A DNA stretch of 64,000 nt, taken from contig NZ_AP018222.1 of NCBI RefSeq assembly GCF_002368035.1, positions 1,673,836 through 1,737,835 on the forward strand, given 5' to 3'. This DNA is from Nostoc linckia NIES-25. GTDB taxonomy: Bacteria; Cyanobacteriota; Cyanobacteriia; Cyanobacteriales; Nostocaceae. A program made the position numbers and the translations under genes. The notes beneath the pieces were generated by a model that was not told where the DNA came from, did not search any database, and saw nothing but the letters and a program-made list of their open reading frames with translations. Positions 7,602 through 15,670 of the stretch are shown here, in pieces (positions within the stretch are counted from its first letter, which is position 1; every line of letters begins with the position of its first letter).

Positions 7602-9266
7602 TTATTTAATTAAAGCTTGAAAGCGTTCATCTTCCCGAATACTATCAAAATCTGAGCTGGTTTTTGCGATTTCGCTACATTCATCAGGACTTAGATTAAT
7701 CGCTTGTTGTAAGTTTTCTAGTGCTTGTTCAATATTACCTTGAAGGGTATAACTGTGAGCTTTGTTGTACCAAGCACAATAATTATCAGGTTGAATTTTT
7801 AGTGTTTGGTTAAAAGATACAATTGCTTCTTCAAAGCGTCCTAATTCGTTTAGTGCATAGCCCCGATTGTTCCAAGCCCAATAATTATCAGGTTGAATTT
7901 TTAGTGATTGGTCAAAAGATACAATTGCTTCTTCATAGCGTCCTAAATTGTTTAGTGCATAGCCCCGATTGTTCCAAGCTTCGTGGTCATCAGGTTTAAA
8001 TTTCAGTGCTTCGTTATAAGATGCAATCGCCTCTTGATTGCGTCCCAAATGACTTAGCACATTACCGCGATAGTACCAAGCTTGGTGGAAATTTGGTTCA
8101 ATTTTAAGTGCTTCGTTATAAGATGCAATCGCCTCTTGATTGCGTCCCAAATGACTTAGCAAATTACCGCGATAGTACCAAGCTTGGTGGTCATCAGGTT
8201 TTAATTTCAGTGCTTGGTCGTAGGATGCGATGGCCTCTTGATTACGTCCCAAATGACTTAGCAAATTACCGCGATAGTACCAAGCTTGGTGGAAATTTGG
8301 TTCAATTTTAAGTGCTTCGTTATAAGATGCAATCGCCTCTTGATTGCGTTCCAAATGACTTAGCAAATTACCGCGATAGTACCAAGCTTGGTGGAAATTT
8401 CGTTGAATTTTAAGTGCTTCGTTATAAGATGCGATCGCCTCTTGATTACGTCCCAAATGACTTAGCACATTACCACGATAGTACCAAGCTTGGTGGAAAT
8501 TTGGTTGCATTTTAAGTGCTTCGTTATAGTAGGTGATAGATCCTTCATATTCGTTAGCAGCAATTAACAAATTGCCCATTTTAAATAATAAATTTGACCT
8601 CCGAATTATTTTTTGATATGTTTCAGTAAGAAGTTCTTGAATTTCCAAAAGTTTCTCTATTTTTTGTTCATGAGTAAGTTGCAAATATTCTTCGTAGTCT
8701 TCTTCTAACAATAGACGATTTGATTCTTGTTCTACAACTTCTGGCCTTGTCGGTAATTCAAACACCCCAGAACGCCAATCAAAAAAATCTGGAGCGCGAT
8801 GAATAAAATAGTTTATAGAAAATGAACGCAACAAAAAAACAAAGCTAATTGAAAAATCATCTCTAAAGCGTTCTCGCTGTTGATTTAAATGATTTAAAAT
8901 ATGGGGAACACTTGTTAAATTGCTAAATTGTCCTTCGGTAATTTCCCCAAAAGTTCTTTGCTCATACTTATACAAAGAATATTCCAAACCTTTAATCAAT
9001 AAAATATCAATTTGCTTATCTTTAATCAACTCTGCCACTCGCTCATATAAATTATCAATTGCCTCAACTAAACGTAAAACTGCAATCTTCTTCTGCGGAA
9101 TATCTTGAGGAAGTTTGACAATCAAGTTGTCTGCTTCCACTGGCGTACATTGGACAAAAAACAAACCAAATCCTGATTTTCGCTTCAGTGCGCGAAGCAA
9201 ATCTTGATAAGCTTCTTCTGGTTCTGGGGGTAAATCATCATCCCAATCACTTAAATTTGGGTTCAT
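7602..9266 (-). CDS. TPR protein with N-terminal NTPase-like domain, partner of AAA ATPase
   Basis: The 554-residue product has two parts. Residues about 20-190 form an alpha/beta domain (FGLFFVQCTPVEADNLIV, IDILLIKGLEYSLYKYEQ, VFLLRSFSINYFIHRAPDFF, DWRSGVFELP) that resembles the core of degenerate P-loop domains in some cyanobacterial TPR proteins, but no Walker A is present. Residues about 225-540 are nine tetratricopeptide repeats of 34 residues, five of them nearly identical (AWYYRGNLLSHLGRNQEAIA). The start ATG overlaps the end of the upstream ATPase gene by 4 bp, so the two are translationally coupled and probably act together. Domain and operon style recall signalling or defence NTPase modules, but this is inference. 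Confidence 0.8.
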   Translation of the reverse strand: MNPNLSDWDDDLPPEPEEAYQDLLRALKRKSGFGLFFVQCTPVEADNLIVKLPQDIPQKKIAVLRLVEAIDNLYERVAELIKDKQIDILLIKGLEYSLYKYEQRTFGEITEGQFSNLTSVPHILNHLNQQRERFRDDFSISFVFLLRSFSINYFIHRAPDFFDWRSGVFELPTRPEVVEQESNRLLLEEDYEEYLQLTHEQKIEKLLEIQELLTETYQKIIRRSNLLFKMGNLLIAANEYEGSITYYNEALKMQPNFHQAWYYRGNVLSHLGRNQEAIASYNEALKIQRNFHQAWYYRGNLLSHLERNQEAIASYNEALKIEPNFHQAWYYRGNLLSHLGRNQEAIASYDQALKLKPDDHQAWYYRGNLLSHLGRNQEAIASYNEALKIEPNFHQAWYYRGNVLSHLGRNQEAIASYNEALKFKPDDHEAWNNRGYALNNLGRYEEAIVSFDQSLKIQPDNYWAWNNRGYALNELGRFEEAIVSFNQTLKIQPDNYCAWYNKAHSYTLQGNIEQALENLQQAINLSPDECSEIAKTSSDFDSIREDERFQALIK

Positions 9267-10588
9267 GAAAGTTTCGCTACGGCTTCTTTAAATTCTGGAA
9301 TTCCTTGAATCAATGGATGAATATCATACCAACGCTGCATCTCTCCATCATCATCCAAATAGCGGTATTCTAAAAGACAGCGGTTATACATCAAACTCTT
9401 ATACAAGTCATCATTAATAATACGTTTAGAACAAGACACTTCAGCTAACAGACACCATTGATGATTTTCCACAGCGCGGCGAAAAGTATCTCTAGCTTGA
9501 GTAATTGCTCGTCGCACTGCCTTTTCTGAAACAGGTAATTCTTCAGTACGTCCAATGGCATCTTGAGTTAACAATAGCAAATTTCTCACATGACCTCCAC
9601 TCATTAAACAAAGTCTGTCTAAGGTTTGGGGACTATCAAAAATTTCCGTTTCTAGTGATAGTTCTGGTGCAATTTGCCGGACTCTTCTGTTAATTACTTC
9701 CTTAACTTTCTTGAGTCCAGGCTGATAAACTTCTCCTTTGAAAGTTTTTACCATAATCATCGGCAAAATTTGGGGGTCACCGTAAATATCCCTCAGGTCT
9801 GTTGCCCTTGTAGAATAGACCATTGAAATGGGAACAGTGTAAATCAAATGGCAATCTAAAGCTTGGAGTTGTTCGCTGCGGTCTAAAAAAACTTCTTCAT
9901 GGTTAGTGCGTTCTTTGTCTTTAACTAATACCATACGGTCTAAGTTATCGACAATTACCGCCAGTTTATTGTAGCCATTAGGTAAGTGCTGTTTTGCATC
10001 CACCAAGAACTCATTTAACACCTGAATTAAAGTTACGGTATAAGGATCGATTTTTTGGCGAATCTTCTGGCGTAATTCCGGAACAGCTCTTAAATTTGCG
10101 GTTAACTTAGCAAACTGAGCAATTTGAGCTTCTACTCCTAGACTGTCAAATTCTATGGGAGTCTGTGCTAAATCTTTTAAATCTTCCCAACGACTTTTTA
10201 ACCAATTGAGTATAGGACGAGGACTAGCAATTTCTTTTAAATCTTTAAGCAAACGGCGAGTACAGGCGAGGAGAATATCTGTATATTGGGCATCTTCAGA
10301 ATCGATATCTTCTTCATCAGCCGCAAAATATACAACATAAAATTTGCGATTTTCTAAATATTTCTTTAACCTAAGCAATTCTGTAGACTTACCTGCACCC
10401 CGATGACCAGAATATAATTGACAAGTATTTGTATTTGACAATTGCATCCGATTTCCCAACTCTTGCAAAATATCCGCATCTCCCCGCACATCCTGACAAT
10501 CTACATATTTTGGATCGCCTGCGGGTAAAGGTTCAAAAGGGTTAAAAGCGTTGTAGAGTTTTGCGAGTAAGTCACGATCGTTAATCAT
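9263..10588 (-). CDS. AAA-type P-loop ATPase, first gene of AAA-TPR pair
   Basis: The 441-residue product has Walker A GHRGAGKST at residues 61-69 and Walker B KLAVIVDNLDRM at about 208-219, then a sensor-like strand (CHLIYTVPISMVY) and a C-terminal winged-helix-like region ending FKEAVAKLS. The layout fits an AAA or STAND-like regulatory ATPase rather than a helicase or transporter. No membrane segment is present. It precedes and overlaps (4 bp) the TPR gene. The ATG at 10588 is the first in frame. Function is not assigned; the likely role is as the ATP-dependent switch for the TPR partner. Confidence 0.82.
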   Translation of the reverse strand: MINDRDLLAKLYNAFNPFEPLPAGDPKYVDCQDVRGDADILQELGNRMQLSNTNTCQLYSGHRGAGKSTELLRLKKYLENRKFYVVYFAADEEDIDSEDAQYTDILLACTRRLLKDLKEIASPRPILNWLKSRWEDLKDLAQTPIEFDSLGVEAQIAQFAKLTANLRAVPELRQKIRQKIDPYTVTLIQVLNEFLVDAKQHLPNGYNKLAVIVDNLDRMVLVKDKERTNHEEVFLDRSEQLQALDCHLIYTVPISMVYSTRATDLRDIYGDPQILPMIMVKTFKGEVYQPGLKKVKEVINRRVRQIAPELSLETEIFDSPQTLDRLCLMSGGHVRNLLLLTQDAIGRTEELPVSEKAVRRAITQARDTFRRAVENHQWCLLAEVSCSKRIINDDLYKSLMYNRCLLEYRYLDDDGEMQRWYDIHPLIQGIPEFKEAVAKLS

Positions 10589-11242
10589 AGGTAAAAAATA
10601 TTTAAACCTGGCTCATAATCATTGAGATTATATAGCAATCGTACTTAATTTGTGAAAGTTCGCAGTGTTTAGATACCCGACTTATCAAATAAATCTAGTA
10701 TCTAACTTTTGGTAAACGATTTAGGTCTACTACTTCTCTCAAGATACAAGGTTGGATTGTAGCTTGCTTCCACAAAGTAGTACGAAGTGAAACTCAACAA
10801 ACCCCGAAAAATGTTGGGTTTCGTTCCTCAACCCAACCTACGCAGTTTAGGGTTTTTGTCTCTAAACTGAACCGTATTGCGTTATGAGTGCGTAAGTCCT
10901 AATTTTTTTTTCATCATCTGTCCAATTACCCATAAACTTTTCTTAAATTCTTCTTAAATTTTTATTTGAAATTAAAGTGTATTGTCCAATAAAAGCTGTT
11001 GTTTCAACTATTTTATGAGTATTGCGCGATAAAAATCATTAATCAAGTTAATAAATACTTCTGTTTTTGTAGCGATAATATACACCAAAACTGCCTCTCA
11101 TATAAATCTTACTTAAAAATCGCTACAAGCTATTGATAGCAAGTTTTCCTAGACCATATTGCAGGTTTTTTGGGTTGATGGGTTAGCTCACTCTGCACCA
11201 TATTTTCCTGCAAACTTTTACCCTTCTAAGGACAAAATAGTA
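10589..11242. other. Long spacer with dispersed repeat pieces
   Basis: No gene seen. About 10795-10850 holds an inverted-repeat fragment built on GTTGGGTTTCGTTCCTCAACCCAACCTACG, whose relative occurs at 15418-15515. At 10855-10895 are end-type fragments of two other families (aactgaaccgtattg and gcgtaagtccta) in abutting position. The remainder is AT-rich and probably carries the promoters of the minus-strand ATPase operon and the plus-strand RTX gene. Confidence 0.5.
11228..11233 (+). promoter_or_regulatory. Ribosome binding site deciding the RTX gene start
   Basis: AAGGAC lies nine bases before the ATG at 11243. The frame is open from a TTG at 11159, but the extra 28 residues do not look like part of the protein, so translation from 11243 is preferred. 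Confidence 0.6.
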
Positions 11243-13672
11243 ATGCCAGCAATTAATTCAGTCGATCTGTCCACCTATACCTTAATCGACCGATACGATC
11301 TGCCCGAACCTACGCGCACCACTGCACCTACTAACAGCAAACTGGCTCAGGAAGTCTCGGCCGTAACCTACAACTGGGACACCGACACGCTGTTCGTTGT
11401 CGGCGATGGTAGCACATCCATTGTTCAAGTATCAAAAACGGGGCAATTGATTGACTCAATGACCTTGGCTCCTGGCAATAGTCCCCAAGGCACAGACTTC
11501 TATGATACGGAAGGACTTACTTACATTGGCGGCGGCAAATTCGTCTTGATTGAGGAGCGAGATCGCCAAGCCAACTTGTTCACCTACGTACCAAACACTA
11601 CCCTTACCAAAAGTGACGTGCAAACCGTTAAGCTTGGTACAACGGTGGGGAATATTGGCATTGAAGGCATATCCTATGACCCGCTGACGAGCGGATTTAT
11701 CGCCGTCAAGGAGACGCAACCAGAAGGGATATTTCAAACCGGCATCGATTTTGCAGCCGGTACCGCCACAAACGGTTCGCCCACCACAGTGAATTCGACT
11801 GACCTTTTCAATCCTGCATTGGCAAACCTTTTGGACTTTGCGGATGTTTACGCGTTGTCGAATCTATCGTCTCTCAACGGACAAGCTGATTACAGTCACC
11901 TGCTGGTGCTGAGTCAAGAATCGGGCAAGATCGTCGAAATCGATCGCTCCGGAAATATCTACAGTTCGCTGACGATTGTCTCCAATCCAGGTAATCCCCT
12001 GTCCGTTGCAGACCAGCAACATGAAGGTCTGACGATGGACAAAGATGGTTATCTTTATGTCGTCAGTGAGAATGGCGGTGGTGATATCAATCACCCGCAA
12101 CTCTGGGTCTACGCGCCTTCCTCAGTTCCAAATCAAGCCCCTACTGCTGTAGTGCTAAACAATCCGGTTACCGCGATCGCGGAGAACACCAGCACCACAA
12201 CCCGGCTGAAAGTAGCAAACATTACCATTACCGACGATGGACTAGGAACAAATAACCTGAGTGTGACTGGAACTGATGCCGACTTCTTTGAAGTTGACAG
12301 CACTGGACTTTACATCAAAGCCGGAACCGTTCTAGATTACGAAACCAAAACCAGCTATAGCGTCACCGTCAATGTAGATGACCCAACTGTTGGCAACACT
12401 CCGGATGCGATCGCCAACTTTGCCTTAGCTGTCACCGATGTGGTGAATGAAACACCCTCGCTTCCCTCCGCGATCATCTCCGAGGTGTCACCGTGGAGTA
12501 GCGGCAACAGCCCCTATGGTGCTGACTGGTTCGAGGTAACAAATACAGGCACCAGCGCTGTGAACATTACTGGTTGGAGAGTAGACGACGACTCGAACAA
12601 CTTCGCTAACTCGGTGGCGCTCAACGGCGTTACTAGCATCGCCCCTGGGCAATCAGTTATCTTTATCGAAGGTAATGCAAGTACCGCAAGCGCATTCAAG
12701 ACTGCATGGTTCGGCAATAATGTCCCCAATGCCTTCACTATCGGTACTTACAGTGGTTCTGGCATTGGTCTTAGTACCGGGGGCGATGCAGTAAATCTCT
12801 TTGATTCGAGCGGAAACCGGATTACTGGCATTAGGTTTGGTACATCCACCACAGGCTTGACGTTTGATAACAAAGCGGGCGTGGGCAGCACTACGCTTCC
12901 GCTGCCGACTGTCTCTACCTTGAGTGTCGCCGGAGTCAATGGTGCGTTTGTTGCATCCAATGTTCCAGAGACTGGCTCTCCAGGCACGACTGTAAATGTG
13001 AATCAAGCTCCTACTGCGAATAATGACAGTGGCTTCACAGCTAACCAGAGTGTCACAAAACTAATCCCCATCGCCACTCTGCTGGCAAACGACACTGACC
13101 CCGATGCCAACACAACGCTGTCTATTTTGCCCAATGGATTTACCAATGTTGTGGGTGGTAGCGTTGCTATAAGCAGCAGTAATGTCATATTTACCCCGAA
13201 CTCTAGTTTTAGTGGTACGGCCAGCTTCAAGTACACAGTCAGCGATGGCAGCCTCACGAGTCAGGCGATCGTTACTTTAGAGGTTGGCAGAACAGTCAAT
13301 GGCGGCAATGGCAAAGATACCCTCACTGGCACTGGTGGCGATGATAACTTCAGCGGGGGGAATGGGAAAGATACTTTGTTTGGTAACGCTGGCAATGATA
13401 CGTTGTTCGGTGGTAATGGCGATGACTTGCTTAATGGTGGTAATGGTCGAGATACTTTCGTCCTTACTCGTAATGGCAACGGCACTGACACAATCCAAGA
13501 CTTTACCCTTGGACAAGACCGGATCGGCTTATCCTGCGGACTGAGTTTTAGTCAACTAACCTTTACGGATGTGAATGGCAGTGCTGCGATTCTCTTTGGT
13601 AATGATACGTTAGCGCTGTTAGCTGGAGTCAAAGCCAATCAACTGGTGGAATCCAGCTTTATCCTGATTTAA
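11243..13672 (+). CDS. Multidomain RTX-type extracellular protein (SdiA-regulated/phytase-like beta-propeller, cadherin, lamin-tail)
   Basis: The 809-residue product from ATG 11243 has in order: an SdiA-regulated or esterase-phytase-like beta-propeller (about 10-295, with EVSAVTYNWDTDTLFVVGDG and DTEGLTYIGGGKFVLIEERD), a cadherin-like domain (about 300-400, DYETKTSYSVTVNVDDP), a lamin-tail domain (about 415-560, ISEVSPWSSGNSPYGADWFE), a second cadherin/Ig-like domain (about 595-680) and RTX calcium-binding nonapeptides (about 690-750, GGNGKDTL, GNAGNDTLFGGNGDDLLNGG). There is no signal peptide; RTX proteins are normally exported by type I secretion through the C-terminus. Base composition is richer in G+C than the flanks, suggesting transfer. 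The stop codon coincides with a mobile-element end. Confidence 0.85.
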   Translation: MPAINSVDLSTYTLIDRYDLPEPTRTTAPTNSKLAQEVSAVTYNWDTDTLFVVGDGSTSIVQVSKTGQLIDSMTLAPGNSPQGTDFYDTEGLTYIGGGKFVLIEERDRQANLFTYVPNTTLTKSDVQTVKLGTTVGNIGIEGISYDPLTSGFIAVKETQPEGIFQTGIDFAAGTATNGSPTTVNSTDLFNPALANLLDFADVYALSNLSSLNGQADYSHLLVLSQESGKIVEIDRSGNIYSSLTIVSNPGNPLSVADQQHEGLTMDKDGYLYVVSENGGGDINHPQLWVYAPSSVPNQAPTAVVLNNPVTAIAENTSTTTRLKVANITITDDGLGTNNLSVTGTDADFFEVDSTGLYIKAGTVLDYETKTSYSVTVNVDDPTVGNTPDAIANFALAVTDVVNETPSLPSAIISEVSPWSSGNSPYGADWFEVTNTGTSAVNITGWRVDDDSNNFANSVALNGVTSIAPGQSVIFIEGNASTASAFKTAWFGNNVPNAFTIGTYSGSGIGLSTGGDAVNLFDSSGNRITGIRFGTSTTGLTFDNKAGVGSTTLPLPTVSTLSVAGVNGAFVASNVPETGSPGTTVNVNQAPTANNDSGFTANQSVTKLIPIATLLANDTDPDANTTLSILPNGFTNVVGGSVAISSSNVIFTPNSSFSGTASFKYTVSDGSLTSQAIVTLEVGRTVNGGNGKDTLTGTGGDDNFSGGNGKDTLFGNAGNDTLFGGNGDDLLNGGNGRDTFVLTRNGNGTDTIQDFTLGQDRIGLSCGLSFSQLTFTDVNGSAAILFGNDTLALLAGVKANQLVESSFILI

Positions 13673-13812
13673 CGTGAGTTCGATGAACCTCTCCGAGGCG
13701 GAGAGGGGCAGAAATATTTTTAGTTTCCAACGAAAAAATTAGGGTTTCAAAGCCTCTCCCCCACAGGGAGAGAGGTTTAAAGAGGGGTTTTTAGAGCCGT
13801 CGAACTCACGTT
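13671..13812. mobile_element. MITE-like element, family A copy 1, with 5-bp target duplication
   Basis: The element runs from AACGTGAGTTCGA (13671-13683) to its exact inverse TCGAACTCACGTT (13800-13812) and has palindromic GC-rich arms (CCTCTCCGAGG/GGAGAGGGG and CCTCTCCCCC/GGGAGAGAGG). It is flanked by GATTT at 13666-13670 and 13813-13817. It carries no gene. It starts inside the stop codon of the RTX gene, and the insertion regenerates TAA. A second copy is at 15246-15400. Confidence 0.85.
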
Positions 13813-13835
13813 GATTTAACCATTTGCGGTGGTAA

Positions 13836-13880
13836 TTTTTTGTTAGCAATGGCGATCGCTACATCTTCTTGAGCTAGTCA
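13836..13880 (-). pseudogene. Flotillin gene fragment (central coiled-coil part)
   Basis: About 40 bases at 13836-13875 match the flotillin gene at 16361-16400 with only about four mismatches. On the minus strand they encode LAQEDVAIAIANKK, the same peptide as in the intact protein. It is preceded by an in-frame stop and leads nowhere, so it is a remnant of a second flotillin copy. Confidence 0.75.
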
Positions 13881-13992
13881 GCGAAAAAATACTTCCATCA
13901 AATAAAGCAAAGCGAAGGATTTTGGAAATCCTTCGCTATGTACCGAACGCTCTTACAGAAAATTTATTAACTTAGCAAAACTAAACTTTTGT

Positions 13993-14745
13993 TTAAGCAG
14001 ATTCCTTTGCAGTTTGCAATTTTTGGTTTTTACGTTTGCGTAGAAATAACCCGCCGACAGCTAACATACCTAAAGTAACACTAGGTTCGGGCACGCTTTC
14101 AACACGAAATGTATGGTTATCACTTTCAAAGCCGCCACCTTCTGTCTGAGAAATGACAATTTTGTTAAATTTGTCATTTGCACCTTCTGAGAAAAACTCA
14201 AAGAAGCCATTCTTTTGACCACCATGTTGGGAAGCTCCAACAGTAGCTGCTCCATTTAGGATGTCATATGTTAACTCTTTTATTAAAGTGGTTCCGCTGA
14301 AGAATTTCAATGTGTTGCCTACACTTAGAGCGCCTGCATCAAAACCGAAATAACTAAAAGTATTATTACCTTGAGCTTCAATGATGGTATCGCTATCAGA
14401 GAAAACTGCTAAATAATTAGTTTGGTTGACTTCTGCGTGAGCGCCAGAAGGTGCCCAAACATCGGAGTAAATACCAGTTTGACCAGAATAAGCTGTATTA
14501 GAATAACTACCTTTAGAAAAAGAATATTTTACTAGGTCATTGCCTGGTACTTGACCATTATTAAAATCAAAGGTTGTATAACCTGCGCTATTAACATTGT
14601 CAGAAAAAACACCTTCATTTGTTGCTGTAGGTTGGCGGTAAGCCCCAGCTTCATATGTAAATCCTAAAGCATGTGCTGAACCAGCATAACTAATAGAAGC
14701 GATTGTAGAGAGAGCAGCAATACAAGCAATTTTTTTAATAAACAT
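13993..14745 (-). CDS. PEP-CTERM-anchored exported protein
   Basis: From ATG 14745 the 250-residue product has a signal peptide (MFIKKIACIAALSTIASIS, cleavage near AHA), a beta-rich body, and a C-terminal PEP-CTERM signal: VPEPSVTLGMLAVGGLFLRKRKNQ, i.e. VPEP, a hydrophobic span and a basic cluster. Such proteins are sorted by an exosortase and often associate with extracellular matrix. No exosortase gene is in the window. The ATG at 14745 is chosen because AGGAAA lies just before it; a longer frame from 14781 adds twelve polar residues before the signal peptide. The gene sits between two copies of the same MITE. Confidence 0.88.
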   Translation of the reverse strand: MFIKKIACIAALSTIASISYAGSAHALGFTYEAGAYRQPTATNEGVFSDNVNSAGYTTFDFNNGQVPGNDLVKYSFSKGSYSNTAYSGQTGIYSDVWAPSGAHAEVNQTNYLAVFSDSDTIIEAQGNNTFSYFGFDAGALSVGNTLKFFSGTTLIKELTYDILNGAATVGASQHGGQKNGFFEFFSEGANDKFNKIVISQTEGGGFESDNHTFRVESVPEPSVTLGMLAVGGLFLRKRKNQKLQTAKESA

Positions 14746-15079
14746 TATTTTATTTCCTGTTTTTTCTTGGGTCTGCACCAATTATGTGATTTACTCGCTA
14801 GAGAATAACAGGGCAAAATTACTAGAGTTATGTCTCATCCTTAAATTAATATTTGAGTAGCTTTTTCAACATATATCAGCTTTAAAATGCTATTTCTACT
14901 AGTAGAAAAATGAAGTTAATATTTAAATTAATAAAGGATTATAAAATCTGAGTGAAAGAACATCCTCTACATAAAGAAACTGTATTTTGACTCTTGGTAT
15001 TTTTAAGCAATAATGAAGGCTACAAACACGATCTCTCTGTAATGAAGTGCAAAAAGAAATCGTCCACAACAGCAATCTC

Positions 15080-15187
15080 TTAAGCTTCTGCTTGTAATTC
15101 TGCTACTTGCTGAGCCATTTCTGCTTGACAACGCCGGCTAAAAGCATGAATTGGTAAAACTTGTGCGACTCGTAACTTACCAAACTT
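15080..15187 (-). pseudogene. Flotillin gene fragment (VEIDAFRRRRQAEIAQ region)
   Basis: Read on the minus strand this stretch gives RVAQVLPIHAFSRRCQAEMA then QQVAELQAEA and a stop. It is clearly related to RNVVEIDAFRRRRQAEIAQE in the intact flotillin, whose homologous DNA is at about 16125-16220. It is truncated at both ends. Relative to the other fragment at 13836 the order along the gene is reversed, so rearrangement has occurred. Confidence 0.7.
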
Positions 15188-15245
15188 CCTGATGGTGAGT
15201 TAGTCAGAGGCATAACGCACCCTATTAGTGTGGCAAGCCTCAATT

Positions 15246-15400
15246 AACGTGAGTTCGATGAACCTCTCCCCAACCCCTCTCCGAGGCGGAGAGGGGCAGA
15301 AATATTTTTAGTTGACAACGAAAAAATTAGGGTTTCAAAGCCTCTCTCCCTTTGGGGGAGAGGTTTGGAGAGGGGTTTTTAGAGCCGTCGAACTCACGTT
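15246..15400. mobile_element. MITE-like element, family A copy 2, with 5-bp target duplication
   Basis: It has the same ends as the copy at 13671 (AACGTGAGTTCGA at 15246-15258, TCGAACTCACGTT at 15388-15400) and the same interior (agaaatatttttagtt, aacgaaaaaattagggtttcaaagcctctc). It is flanked by CAATT at 15241-15245 and 15401-15405. The left arm is slightly longer than in copy 1. No coding capacity. Confidence 0.85.
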
Positions 15401-15409
15401 CAATTAATG

Positions 15410-15520
15410 CAAAAATTGTAGGTTGGGTTGAGGCAATGCGTTACCCAACACCCATATCGATGTTGGGTTACCCTACGGGAAGACCTACGGGCGTCTACGT
15501 TCCTCAACGCAACCTACTTC
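15410..15520. repeat. Dispersed inverted repeat with GTTGGGTT motifs
   Basis: This stretch has GTAGGTTGGGTTGAGG at one end (15419-15434) and CCTCAACGCAACCTAC at the other (15502-15517), with GTTGGGTTA inside and an embedded TACGGGAAGACCTACGGGCG. A related piece lies at about 10795-10850. It is a common non-coding repeat type and carries no gene. Confidence 0.55.
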
Positions 15521-15670
15521 TAATGCACTATTTTAGGCTTGTCACGCCACTGTTGATGTGGCGAGACAAATTGTAGGAAAAATTTTTAGATACTGTATTT
15601 GTCAGAGTAAAAGCACCAAGCGTATTCTATTTGCTGTGTACTTTTTATAAATCGCCATTACAAAACTGAA

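Noticed and set aside
7990..8540. Regular 102-bp repeats that could be mistaken for a repeat array
   Set aside because: They are coding, in frame, and encode TPR units; not a CRISPR or satellite.
12653..13006. Minus-strand frames inside the RTX gene
   Set aside because: They arise from the repetitive, G+C-rich coding sequence on the other strand; no family pattern.
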